From IMG/VR virus record IMGVR_UViG_3300036846_000555, positions 58,350-122,349 of that record: a stretch of 64,000 nucleotides of DNA. One strand, written 5' to 3'. The notes beneath the pieces were generated by a model. It was given only the letters and a program-made list of their open reading frames with translations, had not been told where the DNA came from and did no database searches. Below, piece by piece: positions 41,525 through 49,319 of the stretch. Made by a program: the position numbers and the translations under genes. This DNA comes from a virus. Every line of letters begins with the position of its first letter. Position 1 is the first letter of the stretch.

Positions 41525-43651
41525 ATGATCGACCCGACACGACAGCCCCTCACCGTCGACGACGGCCCCCTTGACCTGGAGCCGCCGGACGACGAGCTGC
41601 AGGAGTGGGTGTCCGGCGGAGGTCTCGACGACGTCGTTGACGGTCTGATCGCCGCCAAGGACGTGCAAGAGGCCAGCTACGCCGAAGAGCTTCACCCCCG
41701 TGGCAGGGGTGGAAAGTGGATTCGCAAGCTCGGCGGGCCAGCGCGCGAGATGAGCGGAGACGAGTGGGCCGACTTCAAGGACAGGGCGCGCGCCGACCCG
41801 TTCTCTCACGTTCACCCCGGCGACGACGCCGACCCGATCGTCAACGCGCTGCACCAGATCGACAGCGGCTGGACGATGAAGATGTCCAAGAACCGCGACG
41901 AGCTGCCGACCGGCAGCCTGCCGTTCGGCGTCGAGGGCGTCACCCGCTTCGACAAGCAGGTCGGTCCCGGCGAGACGCCCGACTCGCTGGTGCTCCACAT
42001 GCGCCAGAAGGAAGGCGGCGGGCTGGAGGTCATCAACGCGGGCCACGGGTCGATGGTCTGGGACCACATGATCGCCACGCCCGAGATGCGCGCTGACGAG
42101 GAGCGAGTGTGGAAAGAGGGCCAGGCCCAGATCGCGGCCCAGCAGGCCGAGCGCGAACGCGAACGCGACGAGCAGGGACGCAAACAGGCTCAGACCATCG
42201 CCGCGATCGGACCGGCGGTCACCAGCGGCAACACCGAGGCGCTGCGCGCCGCACTGGGAGGCCACAGCATGAGCGGGGCTGTCGGGCTCCTGGCCGCCGC
42301 CGGACTTCAGCATCGCGAGCGTCTCACCGACGCGAACGAGAAGAGCCAGATCGACATCCTTCGCGGCGAGCATGGTGAGACCGTGAAGATCGTGGGTCGG
42401 GCGCCGGAGAAGGACTGGTTCAAGGAGATGGAGGACACGGTCGACCAGGCGCTGGACCCCAACGGGCAGATCGACGACCGCCTCGTCACGCAGGCAGCGA
42501 CCGCGCTCCGTCCCGAGGGCGACCGGCGCCCCGACGATCCGGAGGGAGCGGCAGCGTGGCGCGCCCGGCGCGACGCGCTCGTCCAGCGGCTGGCATCCCA
42601 GCACTACACCTGGGTCGGCCGGGCCGAATCGCCCCAGGCCTACCCTGACGTCGGCCTGTGGGCCACCCTGCAAGGCGAGGACGGCAACCAGTACTGGGTG
42701 GACTGGGGCGGCAACCTGCAATCGGCCACCAAGCATGCGCAGGGCGACTCCGAGGCCGTCGGGGACCGAGCCGTGATCCGCGGGCGACGCGACGACCGGC
42801 GGCTGACAGAGGAGCAGAGGCGCGGAGGCGTCACCGATGTGCGGATCACGCCCAACCCGCAGGGCGGCAACCGCACCCGGCTACCGGACGGCCAGGCCCC
42901 GAAGACCGTCGGTGAGCTGCTGATCGACACGCTCGGCCGCGCCGACGAGCTGGGACGGAAGTACGACACGGGCGTCAGCGTGCAGGCCGTCGTCCACGAC
43001 GTCGTTCCCGACGGTTCCGCAGCCGTCCACGAATGGAACGGCACGATCTCGATCGACGAGCGCTACCTCGATGACATCAAGAAGTACCTGGACACCCGCG
43101 CGCTCGTGGCCAAGCACGCCGAGCACGGCATATCGCCGATCAGCGACCGGGAGCACCTGGACTTCTACAACGCCCTGGAGATCCTGCAGCACGAGATCAA
43201 CCACGGCGTCGGCGTCAACGGCGGCATCGACACCAAGAACTACCAGGGGCTCGGCAAGAACGTCGAAGAGGGGCTCACCGAGGAGACCGCGCGCCTGGAC
43301 GTCGCCGACTGGCTGCGCTCCTACGGCATGACCGACGTGCTCGCCGCGGTCAAACGCAACCCGGACGATTGGCGCGTTCAGGGCACCTACTTCGACTACC
43401 GCACGCAGCTCAAGAAGCTCATGGACGACGCGGGCCTGAACGACGAGCAGCGGCGAGCGAAGCTCCGCCAGATGAAGTTCCAGATGACCCCGAACCAGCA
43501 GTACGCGGAGATCATCCGGCTGGCGCAGGTCAAGCGGCCGAACGTCACCGACCTCGGTGCTGCGCTGCCGTCGCCCGGCCTGCCCGCCCGGCTGGAGTTC
43601 CAGCCGGTGGTCAACCCCGACCTGTCCGACATCCGCGAGGAGGTGAGGTAA
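41525..43651 (+). CDS. Polyvalent protein with HExxH metallopeptidase domain
   Basis: 708 residues from ATG 41525; the ORF's earlier ATG overlaps the -10 box. About 1-54 acidic, then LHPRGRGGKW (about 56-65). About 70-190: domain with WTMKMSKNRDELPTG and DSLVLHMRQKEGGGLEVINA. About 190-460: charged helical linker, then a WATLQGEDGNQYWVDWGG segment. About 470-620: zincin with ALEILQHEINHGVG (HExxH) and EEGLTEETARLDVADWL as the likely third ligand helix. Could mature head proteins, cleave the boxes, or act in the host; undecided. Confidence 0.8.
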   Translation: MIDPTRQPLTVDDGPLDLEPPDDELQEWVSGGGLDDVVDGLIAAKDVQEASYAEELHPRGRGGKWIRKLGGPAREMSGDEWADFKDRARADPFSHVHPGDDADPIVNALHQIDSGWTMKMSKNRDELPTGSLPFGVEGVTRFDKQVGPGETPDSLVLHMRQKEGGGLEVINAGHGSMVWDHMIATPEMRADEERVWKEGQAQIAAQQAERERERDEQGRKQAQTIAAIGPAVTSGNTEALRAALGGHSMSGAVGLLAAAGLQHRERLTDANEKSQIDILRGEHGETVKIVGRAPEKDWFKEMEDTVDQALDPNGQIDDRLVTQAATALRPEGDRRPDDPEGAAAWRARRDALVQRLASQHYTWVGRAESPQAYPDVGLWATLQGEDGNQYWVDWGGNLQSATKHAQGDSEAVGDRAVIRGRRDDRRLTEEQRRGGVTDVRITPNPQGGNRTRLPDGQAPKTVGELLIDTLGRADELGRKYDTGVSVQAVVHDVVPDGSAAVHEWNGTISIDERYLDDIKKYLDTRALVAKHAEHGISPISDREHLDFYNALEILQHEINHGVGVNGGIDTKNYQGLGKNVEEGLTEETARLDVADWLRSYGMTDVLAAVKRNPDDWRVQGTYFDYRTQLKKLMDDAGLNDEQRRAKLRQMKFQMTPNQQYAEIIRLAQVKRPNVTDLGAALPSPGLPARLEFQPVVNPDLSDIREEVR

Positions 43652-43833
43652 TGGACGCGAACGCATACGCCGACAAGATCGAACGCAGCTACGACGACCC
43701 GGGCGAGCTGAAAGCCATCCGGGCGCAGATCGAAGCCGACCCCGAGCTGGCCGCGGACGACAAGTGGCGGCTGAGCACCCGAGTCGGAACCCACCTGCTC
43801 GGCGCCCAGCCCAACCCGCCAGGCACGCCCTGA
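43651..43833 (+). CDS. Small hypothetical protein
   Basis: 60 residues, TAATG overlap. YADKIERSYDDPGELKAIRA, acidic helix. Follows the third polyvalent gene. Unknown. Confidence 0.6.
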   Translation: MDANAYADKIERSYDDPGELKAIRAQIEADPELAADDKWRLSTRVGTHLLGAQPNPPGTP

Positions 43834-43921
43834 GCGCCCCACACGGGCCGCTGGAGGCCCTCCGAGCCGCTGCCTGAACCCCCGGGTCAAGTCGGAATCC
43901 CATCCCGTCAGCGGCCGCGCG

Positions 43922-43927
43922 TACAGT
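43922..43927 (+). promoter_or_regulatory. Leaderless -10 box of endolysin unit
   Basis: TACAGT, 7 bases, GTG 43935. This decides for GTG 43935 over GTG 43926, which lies inside the box. Confidence 0.6.
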
Positions 43928-43934
43928 GCCAGAC

Positions 43935-44558
43935 GTGAGCTTGAACGGGCGCCTGACCGCCAGCGAGCTGTCGCCGATCGCGGGCGGCGTGCTCGCCCAC
44001 GACGCCGCCGCCGCGTGGAACGCCATGAACGTCGAATGCCGACGCAACGGCGTCGAGCTGCGCCCCAACGGATCGAAGTCCAGCTACCGCACCTACGCCC
44101 AGCAGCAGGAGCTGTGGAACCTGTACGTGTCCGGACGCGGCAGCCTCGCCGCGCACCCCGGCACGTCGAACCACGGCTGGGGTCTGGCCGTCGACCTCGC
44201 CACGCACGAGATGCGCGCAATGCTCGACCGCGTCGGCGACAAGTACGGCTGGAGCAAGCGCACGTCAGACGCCCAGTCGGAGTGGTGGCACATCGCCTGG
44301 CGCACCGGCTCATGGCGCGGACCCGACCCCGGACCGTATGGTCCCAGCACACCACCCCCCACACCCCTACCAGAAGGAGCCGCGATGGCGGATCTCGTCG
44401 CCGTCCTCAAAGACAACAAGGCCATCGAACTGTTCGTGATGGACAAGAACGGCACCGTCTGGCACGCCTGGCAGACCGCCCCAAACGGCGGCTGGGCGGG
44501 CGCCCAAGCGGGCAAACGCAACGCCGCCTGGTACTCGCTGGGCGCGCCGGGCAAATGA
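43935..44558 (+). CDS. Endolysin: M15/VanY-type peptidase with C-terminal domain shared with the lysozyme
   Basis: 207 residues, leaderless GTG. About 1-125: D-alanyl-D-alanine or L-Ala-D-Glu peptidase with zinc ligands in SNHGWGLAVDLA (H..D pattern SxHxxGxAxD) and EWWHIAW. A Pro-rich linker (PPPTPLPEG) leads to a 57-residue C-terminal domain (NKAIELFVMDKNGTVWHAWQ, then GGWAG, then WYSLGAPGK) with beta-propeller-repeat-like WH.WQ and GGW motifs; probably wall-binding. The same domain ends the GH24 lysozyme at 57196. Cuts peptidoglycan at lysis. Confidence 0.88.
   Translation: MSLNGRLTASELSPIAGGVLAHDAAAAWNAMNVECRRNGVELRPNGSKSSYRTYAQQQELWNLYVSGRGSLAAHPGTSNHGWGLAVDLATHEMRAMLDRVGDKYGWSKRTSDAQSEWWHIAWRTGSWRGPDPGPYGPSTPPPTPLPEGAAMADLVAVLKDNKAIELFVMDKNGTVWHAWQTAPNGGWAGAQAGKRNAAWYSLGAPGK
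44385..44558 (+). CDS. Possible separately translated C-terminal domain of endolysin
   Basis: Internal ATG 44385, in frame, with AGAAGGAG ending 5 bases upstream, exactly at the linker-domain border. Gives a free 57-residue domain. Known endolysins of other phages make such extra wall-binding subunits from internal starts. The paralogue at 57667 has the same arrangement. Confidence 0.5.
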   Translation: MADLVAVLKDNKAIELFVMDKNGTVWHAWQTAPNGGWAGAQAGKRNAAWYSLGAPGK

Positions 44559-44932
44559 ACCTCGGCCAGATCGCCAGCGACAAGCCGGTCGTGACGATCC
44601 TGACGCTCGTCGCCGCGACCGTCGCGATCGTCGTCGGCGGGATCGTCACCATCACCAATCCGCAGTCGCTCAGCTTCCACCAGTACGTGCAGGACATCGC
44701 GTTCATGGCCGGAGCGCTCGGGCTCGGCTCCGGGATCGGCCGCGGCATCGACAGCTACGGCGGCCGCGTCACCGCCACGCAGCGGACCATGATGGATCAG
44801 CAGATCGCCGCCATGCAGGGCACACAGCAGCCGCCGCCGCCGCCCGGGCCGCCGCCCGCCGCCGATCTGGCGTCCGGACCACCCGGCATGCCGCCGCCAC
44901 CACCCGAGCCGCCGCCCGCCCGTCACGCCTGA
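44555..44932 (+). CDS. Holin candidate with Pro-rich tail
   Basis: 125 residues, ATGA overlap with the endolysin. One strong membrane segment (VVTILTLVAATVAIVVGGIV) and a second weaker Gly-rich one (FMAGALGLGSGIG); then a Pro-rich tail (QPPPPPGPPPA). Two-helix proteins immediately after endolysins are usually holins, making membrane holes to start lysis. Confidence 0.75.
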   Translation: MNLGQIASDKPVVTILTLVAATVAIVVGGIVTITNPQSLSFHQYVQDIAFMAGALGLGSGIGRGIDSYGGRVTATQRTMMDQQIAAMQGTQQPPPPPGPPPAADLASGPPGMPPPPPEPPPARHA

Positions 44933-44948
44933 CCACTAAGGAGAGCCG

Positions 44949-45185
44949 ATGGCCATCACCGTCACCACCAGCGCCACCAAGATCTACGCCGCGTCCACCG
45001 CCGAACACTTCGTGACCGTCCGCAACAACGGCGCCGCCGTCATCTCGATGGGCAAGTCTTCAGCCGTCACCGTTGCGTCCGGCATGAGTCTCGCATCCGG
45101 CGCCAGCGAGAGCGTCGATCTCGCGCCCGGCGAAGAGCTGTACGCCATCGTCCCGTCCGGCACCGCCACCGTCGACGTCCTCTGA
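44949..45185 (+). CDS. Small beta-rich virion-like protein
   Basis: 78 residues, TAAGGAGAGCCG before ATG. TVTTSATKIYAASTAEHFVT and GEELYAIVPSGTATVDVL: pattern of small phage head/tail decoration or fibre-adaptor proteins. Role inferred only. Confidence 0.65.
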   Translation: MAITVTTSATKIYAASTAEHFVTVRNNGAAVISMGKSSAVTVASGMSLASGASESVDLAPGEELYAIVPSGTATVDVL

Positions 45186-45373
45186 TGGACGAACCGAAAG
45201 ACCAGCTCGCCGTCATGCGCGCCCAGCTTGACCAGATGATCGCGCTCATGCCCGAGATCGCGCACACCGCGCGAGCCTGGCACGAAGCGTTCATGGCCGA
45301 AGGGTTCGCCGACAGCCAGGCGCTCTACCTCACTGCCGCGGAGATCCTCCAGAACCCCGGCTCCGCGCCCTGA
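45185..45373 (+). CDS. Small hypothetical protein
   Basis: 62 residues, TGATG overlap. Helical (LAVMRAQLDQMIALMPEIAH; EGFADSQALYLTAAEIL). Similar helices are found in small actinophage proteins of unknown role. Confidence 0.6.
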   Translation: MDEPKDQLAVMRAQLDQMIALMPEIAHTARAWHEAFMAEGFADSQALYLTAAEILQNPGSAP

Positions 45374-45609
45374 TGACCGACATCGCCGCCCTCTCCGACG
45401 TCGAGTTCGACCGCCACGTCCAGGAGAAAGCGCTGGCGCACCTGGAGGCCTGCCTGGAAGCCGAAGACGACTGGGAGGCCGTCAGCCCCGCATACGCCCC
45501 GTTTGACGGCTGTTACACCTGCATCGTCCGCGAAGTGCTGATGGTCGCCTGGGACGAGATGTGGGCGCGCGCCCAAGCCGACGCCCGCCGGGCACTCGAC
45601 ACGAGCTAG
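45373..45609 (+). CDS. Hypothetical protein
   Basis: 78 residues, TGATG overlap. Acidic helix with EDDWEAVSPAYAPFDGCYTC and a Trp/Ala-rich end. Unknown. Confidence 0.6.
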   Translation: MTDIAALSDVEFDRHVQEKALAHLEACLEAEDDWEAVSPAYAPFDGCYTCIVREVLMVAWDEMWARAQADARRALDTS

Positions 45610-45664
45610 CCGAAAAGCTCGCAACGTGCGGTAAGACGCCGCGGCGCGGTCTCGACCGATGGCG

Positions 45665-45670
45665 TACGAT
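45665..45670 (+). promoter_or_regulatory. Leaderless -10 box
   Basis: TACGAT, 7 bases, ATG 45678; an in-frame ATG at 45669 overlaps the box. Confidence 0.5.
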
Positions 45671-45677
45671 GCGAGCG

Positions 45678-45968
45678 ATGCCGCTGTCGAAGATGACCGG
45701 GAAGTCCGAGGAGCCCGGCGACCGGCTCGGCCGGATCGCCGCCGCCATGCTCAAAGCAGGCGAGGACCATGTCGAGTCCCACGTGGACGACAAGGTGATC
45801 ATCATGCTCGACTCCGGCGAGACCGGCATGCTCGCCCACGGCGGCTACGACCGCGAGCAGGACGGCGCCGACGCGTTCGTGAACCTGCTCGCGCACCTCG
45901 ACGCGCTCGCGCAGGCCAACGGCATGCAGCTCAGCTTCATCCCGATGGCCGAACCGGGACAAGGCTGA
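45678..45968 (+). CDS. Hypothetical protein
   Basis: 96 residues. GDRLGRIAAAMLKAGEDHVE, then VIIMLDSGETGMLAHGGYD and FVNLLAHLDALAQANG. Small alpha/beta protein, possibly a conserved phage fold; unknown. Confidence 0.65.
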   Translation: MPLSKMTGKSEEPGDRLGRIAAAMLKAGEDHVESHVDDKVIIMLDSGETGMLAHGGYDREQDGADAFVNLLAHLDALAQANGMQLSFIPMAEPGQG

Positions 45969-45970
45969 CC

Positions 45971-46282
45971 GTGCCGAACTGTCCACCGCACTACCTCTGC
46001 ACGTTCACGCCCCAGCAACGCTACGTCGTGACCCGCCACCTCGGCGAATGGTGGCACGGCACCGGCGGGCTCGTCGTCGCCATCATCGCCGTCGTCGCCA
46101 TCGCCGTCGTGCTCACCACCGCCGTCGTGTTCGCCTACAACTCCCGCGAAGCCGGACGCATCCGCGGCGAGCGCGAAGCCGAACGCCAGCACAAGCTCGC
46201 CATCGAAGAACAGCGCACCATGCAGGCCGACATGGCCAAAGGCAACCCCGACCTGCTGCGGGCCATCCGCGCGAACCAGTGA
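45971..46282 (+). CDS. Single-span membrane protein
   Basis: 103 residues from GTG 45971. CPPHYLCTFTPQQRYVVTRH, then membrane helix (LVVAIIAVVAIAVVLTTAVV), then a charged cytoplasmic-type helix (EREAERQHKLAIEEQRTMQ). Spanin-like or holin-associated role possible from lysis-region position; unproven. Confidence 0.65.
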   Translation: MPNCPPHYLCTFTPQQRYVVTRHLGEWWHGTGGLVVAIIAVVAIAVVLTTAVVFAYNSREAGRIRGEREAERQHKLAIEEQRTMQADMAKGNPDLLRAIRANQ

Positions 46283-46476
46283 CCGACGGCGAGCCCGACG
46301 TGACCGAATGGGAAGCGTTCCTGGAGGAGGCGCTCCGGATCCCCGAGCCCGCCGCCGACAAGGACCGCAGGCTCCGTCAGCTTCAACGCGACATGCTCAC
46401 CGCCAACCTCCCACCCGGCGCCGACGCGCTGCTCGCCCGCACCGAATCCGTGATCGCCGCCCTGGAGAACCGATGA
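46279..46476 (+). CDS. Small hypothetical protein
   Basis: 65 residues, GTGA overlap. Acidic helices (VTEWEAFLEEALRIPEPAAD). Unknown. Confidence 0.55.
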   Translation: MTDGEPDVTEWEAFLEEALRIPEPAADKDRRLRQLQRDMLTANLPPGADALLARTESVIAALENR

Positions 46477-46955
46477 CCGCCTGCCCTGACTGCGGCGTCG
46501 ACGACGCGCTCGGCCGCCACGACCCCGCCTGCGCGCACGCCATCGCCATCGACCTGCCGCGGCTCGCCGAAGGCGAAGACCCGATCGCGCCGCACGAGGA
46601 CGATGACCCGCTCGCCGAATCCGGCTACGACGGCCCACCCTCCGACACCGTCTCACCCAACCACCCCGCCTACCAGATCCGCGACGAGCCCGGCGACATC
46701 CAACGCGCACCCGACGAGGACTACGTCGCGCGCCAGCGACCCGACGGCCAGTGGGAGCCCGTACCGCGCAGCCAGAACCCCGACGCCGGGCTGTACACCG
46801 GCCTGTGGATCTCCTACCGCGGCGAACGCGACGACGGCAAGTTCGACGCCGTCGTTTTCGCATCCGAACTCGACGCGCTCCGCCACGCCGTCCGCGAGGG
46901 CTACAACGTCCATCCGCTGGAACTCGGCCGCAGCCTCCGCGAGCAAGTCCAGTGA
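46473..46955 (+). CDS. Hypothetical protein with N-terminal zinc site
   Basis: 160 residues, ATGA overlap. CPDCGVDDALGRHDPACAHA at the start, acidic middle, then GLWISYRGERDDGKFDAVVF and ELDALRHAVREGYNVHPLEL. Unknown. Confidence 0.65.
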   Translation: MTACPDCGVDDALGRHDPACAHAIAIDLPRLAEGEDPIAPHEDDDPLAESGYDGPPSDTVSPNHPAYQIRDEPGDIQRAPDEDYVARQRPDGQWEPVPRSQNPDAGLYTGLWISYRGERDDGKFDAVVFASELDALRHAVREGYNVHPLELGRSLREQVQ

Positions 46956-47035
46956 CCCTCTACAAGAACAGCATCGCCTGGCGGTTCGTCATCTTCGACG
47001 ACGGCGCCTGGGCGTGGATCCGGCAATGGCGATGA
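46952..47035 (+). CDS. Tiny hypothetical protein
   Basis: 27 residues between two ATGA/GTGA overlaps (LYKNSIAWRFVIFDDGAWAW). Only its exact packing between coupled genes supports it. Confidence 0.35.
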   Translation: MTLYKNSIAWRFVIFDDGAWAWIRQWR

Positions 47036-47655
47036 GCGGCCACGAACACACCCGCGCGCACATCCACATCCGCATCCACCCCGGCCTGCTCCGCGCCACC
47101 AAGGCCCGCGGCGAAGAACACGACCTCGGCGTCCCGCAAATGATCGAATGGGCGCTCGCCAACCTCCTCGACATCCCGCCCTACGTCGAAGGCGCCGGAC
47201 AGCCGCTGTCGCTGTGTCCCGATTGTGAGCACGCGCTCATCGTCAACAACAACTGCCCCAACTGCGACTGGCACGCCATCGGCAAACGCGACACCCTCGC
47301 CTACAACAAAGGCACCCGCCGCCGGTTCTACGACCTCACCGACAAGCACGGACCCGTCCCCGACCACGCGCCCGACCTCGACCACTGCTGGACCTGGAAC
47401 GGCCCGACCGACCACCAAGACCGCCCCATCTACATGGTCACCACCCGCTTCCGGCTAGCCCGCACCCTCGCCTGGGAGGACACGCACGGGCCGCTTCCCA
47501 ACGCCCGCCAGCTCATGACGATGTGCGGCACCCCGACCTGCATCCGCCCCAGCCACCACACGCCCGTCCGCGTCACCTGGCACGACTACAAACCGGTGAC
47601 GGCCAGCGCGCGCGCGCTGAACCCCGACCCACAACACCCTAACCACACGCAATGA
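47032..47655 (+). CDS. HNH endonuclease (HNH_3-like) with zinc ribbon
   Basis: 207 residues from ATG 47032 (ATGA). N-terminus MSGHEHTRAHIHIRIHPGLL; zinc ribbon CPDCEHALIVNNNCPNCDWH (about 63-82); C-terminal HNH_3: CWTWNGPTDHQDRP, then RFRLARTLAWEDTHGPLP, then TMCGTPTCIRPSHHTPV. Probably a homing-type or DNA-processing nuclease. It interrupts a run of tiny genes. Confidence 0.8.
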   Translation: MSGHEHTRAHIHIRIHPGLLRATKARGEEHDLGVPQMIEWALANLLDIPPYVEGAGQPLSLCPDCEHALIVNNNCPNCDWHAIGKRDTLAYNKGTRRRFYDLTDKHGPVPDHAPDLDHCWTWNGPTDHQDRPIYMVTTRFRLARTLAWEDTHGPLPNARQLMTMCGTPTCIRPSHHTPVRVTWHDYKPVTASARALNPDPQHPNHTQ

Positions 47656-47849
47656 GCGAACCCCTCCTCATAGCACTCATCTGGGGCTTAGCAGTCATCC
47701 TCGCGCTCATTCTCGCACGCCTCATCCGACACCGCCGACACCGCCGCCCCGCCTGCATCACCGAATGGCAAGCCCGACAGAACGCCGCACCGCTCACCAA
47801 CGCGTTCATCGCCCGCCACACCCGCACCGACTACCCCCGCAAACCATGA
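47652..47849 (+). CDS. Small membrane protein
   Basis: 65 residues, ATGA overlap. One membrane helix (LLIALIWGLAVILALILARL) followed by a basic segment (IRHRRHRRPAC): N-out/C-in single span. Unknown; within the post-lysis cluster. Confidence 0.65.
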   Translation: MSEPLLIALIWGLAVILALILARLIRHRRHRRPACITEWQARQNAAPLTNAFIARHTRTDYPRKP

Positions 47850-48097
47850 CGCCCGCCAGCCGCAAGAAACCCGCCAAGACCGAACCCGCCAAACCCGCCG
47901 CACCACGCGGCCACAGCACCGACAACTATCCTGGCGCGCCGACCGACCCGACCGACCGGCTCGCGTACATCCGCCGCCGCAACGCGCTCATCCAAGGCGT
48001 CGACCCCGACACCTACATGACCCTCATCCAAGACCAAGACCGCCGACGCCAGACCATCGCCCAACGAGACCCGACCGGAGCCCGCAACCACACATGA
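47846..48097 (+). CDS. Hypothetical protein
   Basis: 83 residues, ATGA overlap. Lys/Ala/Pro-rich start (SRKKPAKTEPAKPAAPRG), then RLAYIRRRNALIQGVDPDTY. Unknown. Confidence 0.6.
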   Translation: MTPASRKKPAKTEPAKPAAPRGHSTDNYPGAPTDPTDRLAYIRRRNALIQGVDPDTYMTLIQDQDRRRQTIAQRDPTGARNHT

Positions 48098-48351
48098 CCC
48101 AACCGTTCAAAGTCATCTGCACCATCAGCATCGCGTTCGACACCCCGAGCTACCAATCCGCAGGCGAGAAGCTCGACCAGATCGACCGCAAGCTCACCAA
48201 GATCCTCGACGGCCACGGCCACCACGAGATCACCGGCTTCCAGACCCGCCCCTGCAAAGCCATCCAGTTCGAACGCCGCCTCGACCACGAAGACCAGGCG
48301 ATGATGGCCCAACCCGAGATGCTGCCCGGACCCGAGCCCAGCTACCGATGA
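48094..48351 (+). CDS. Hypothetical protein
   Basis: 85 residues, ATGA overlap. FKVICTISIAFDTPSYQSAG then KLDQIDRKLTKILDGHG: beta-alpha. Unknown. Confidence 0.6.
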   Translation: MTQPFKVICTISIAFDTPSYQSAGEKLDQIDRKLTKILDGHGHHEITGFQTRPCKAIQFERRLDHEDQAMMAQPEMLPGPEPSYR

Positions 48352-48812
48352 GCCACCCCAACGACCCGATCCACCAGCTCATCGGCAACAACAACGCGCA
48401 GGACTGGGCCCGAGCGTTCATCGACATGCTCACCGAGCAGGAAGGCGCAGGCGCGCAGCTCCCCGTAGACGAAGGCACGATGATCGGCTGGTTCGCGAAC
48501 GCGATCATGACCGGCTACGACGCAGGCGCCGAATACGAACGCAAACGCGACCTCCTCGACAAGATCCGCGAGATCGTCTTCACCGCCGCAGGCGCCGCCA
48601 CCGGGCCGCTGCTGGAAGACAACCCCGACTACACCTTCCCGTCCCGCCGCGTCAAGGACGCCGTCGACCACGCGCTCATGGAGTTCGGCATCCCCGTCGA
48701 CCCGCCCGAGCCCGAGCCCGCACCATCAACGCTCGCCCGCGCCATCCACGACGAACAAGCACCACCCGACCCCAAGCACTCCGCCTACCACAACCCGCCG
48801 CCCGCAGCGTGA
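48348..48812 (+). CDS. Hypothetical helical protein
   Basis: 154 residues, ATGA overlap. NNAQDWARAFIDMLTEQEG, then TMIGWFANAIMTGYDAGAEY, Pro-rich tail. A MTGYD-type helix is common in unnamed phage proteins. Unknown. Confidence 0.65.
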   Translation: MSHPNDPIHQLIGNNNAQDWARAFIDMLTEQEGAGAQLPVDEGTMIGWFANAIMTGYDAGAEYERKRDLLDKIREIVFTAAGAATGPLLEDNPDYTFPSRRVKDAVDHALMEFGIPVDPPEPEPAPSTLARAIHDEQAPPDPKHSAYHNPPPAA

Positions 48813-48937
48813 CCATGCTGCTCGCCGCAGGCTTCGCGACCATCACCGCCATGAGTCTCACCATCCGCCACCACCACCGCCGGATCCGCCGCACGCTTGA
48901 CCGCGTCGACCGTCGCCTTGACCGGATCCGCGCATGA
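48809..48937 (+). CDS. Micro membrane protein
   Basis: 42 residues, GTGA overlap. Short hydrophobic helix (MLLAAGFATITAMSLTI) and a strongly basic tail (RHHHRRIRRTLDRVDRRLDR). Position and overlap are the main support. Confidence 0.5.
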   Translation: MTMLLAAGFATITAMSLTIRHHHRRIRRTLDRVDRRLDRIRA

Positions 48938-48960
48938 CCACTGTGGGGCGCAGCCCGGCA

Positions 48961-49019
48961 GCGGGCGGCGTCAACGAAGACGCCGCCCGCCACGATGCCC
49001 GGCCGTGTGCCAGCCGGGC
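48961..49019. terminator. Tandem perfect hairpins
   Basis: GCGGGCGGCGTC-(6)-GACGCCGCCCGC (48961-48990) and GCCCGGC-(9)-GCCGGGC (48997-49019). No T tract. A leaderless promoter follows, so this probably ends the 43935-48937 unit. Confidence 0.6.
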
Positions 49020-49108
49020 AGCCCCAAGTATCGCCCCGCCAGCAGGGCGATGGCCAGATGGGAACTGGCTAGGCGCGGGTAGCGGGAAGGACCGACGCGG
49101 GGCTGGCA

Positions 49109-49114
49109 TACCGT
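49109..49114 (+). promoter_or_regulatory. -10 box of leaderless unit
   Basis: TACCGT, 5 bases, GTG 49120. Confidence 0.45.
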
Positions 49115-49119
49115 CGCCG

Positions 49120-49149
49120 GTGAACCGCCCCGCGCTCCCAGGCCGATGA
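49120..49149 (+). CDS. Leaderless 9-codon leader peptide MNRPALPGR
   Basis: GTG 49120 to TGA 49149, overlapping ATG 49146 (ATGA). Same length, Arg-Pro start and coupling as MSRPHPPAP at 8350. Confidence 0.35.
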   Translation: MNRPALPGR

Positions 49150-49319
49150 CCAGACCAGAGCCACCGCTTCCGCCTCAGTGGGGCCTGCCGAAGCCACCCG
49201 CTCAGGAGCGCGACGAGGCCATCACCGAGCTAGCCCGAGCAGCGACAGAGGTGCTCCGCGGGGAGCTGCCCGAAGCGATCGCCGAAGCCCTCCGCGCCTG
49301 GACGCGCGCACACTCATGA
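49146..49319 (+). CDS. Small hypothetical protein
   Basis: 57 residues. Pro-rich start (MTRPEPPLPPQWGLPKPP), then an acidic amphipathic helix (ITELARAATEVLRGELPEA). ATGA overlaps at both ends. Unknown. Confidence 0.55.
   Translation: MTRPEPPLPPQWGLPKPPAQERDEAITELARAATEVLRGELPEAIAEALRAWTRAHS

Noticed and set aside
32236-43651. Numerous long minus-strand frames under portal and polyvalent genes
   Set aside because: They mirror codon positions of clearly recognisable plus-strand proteins, as expected in high-G+C DNA; none has a ribosome site or family motif.
48934-49149. 71-codon ORF from ATG 48934
   Set aside because: It runs through two perfect hairpins and a -10 box with low-complexity sequence; only its last 9 codons (GTG 49120) are considered.
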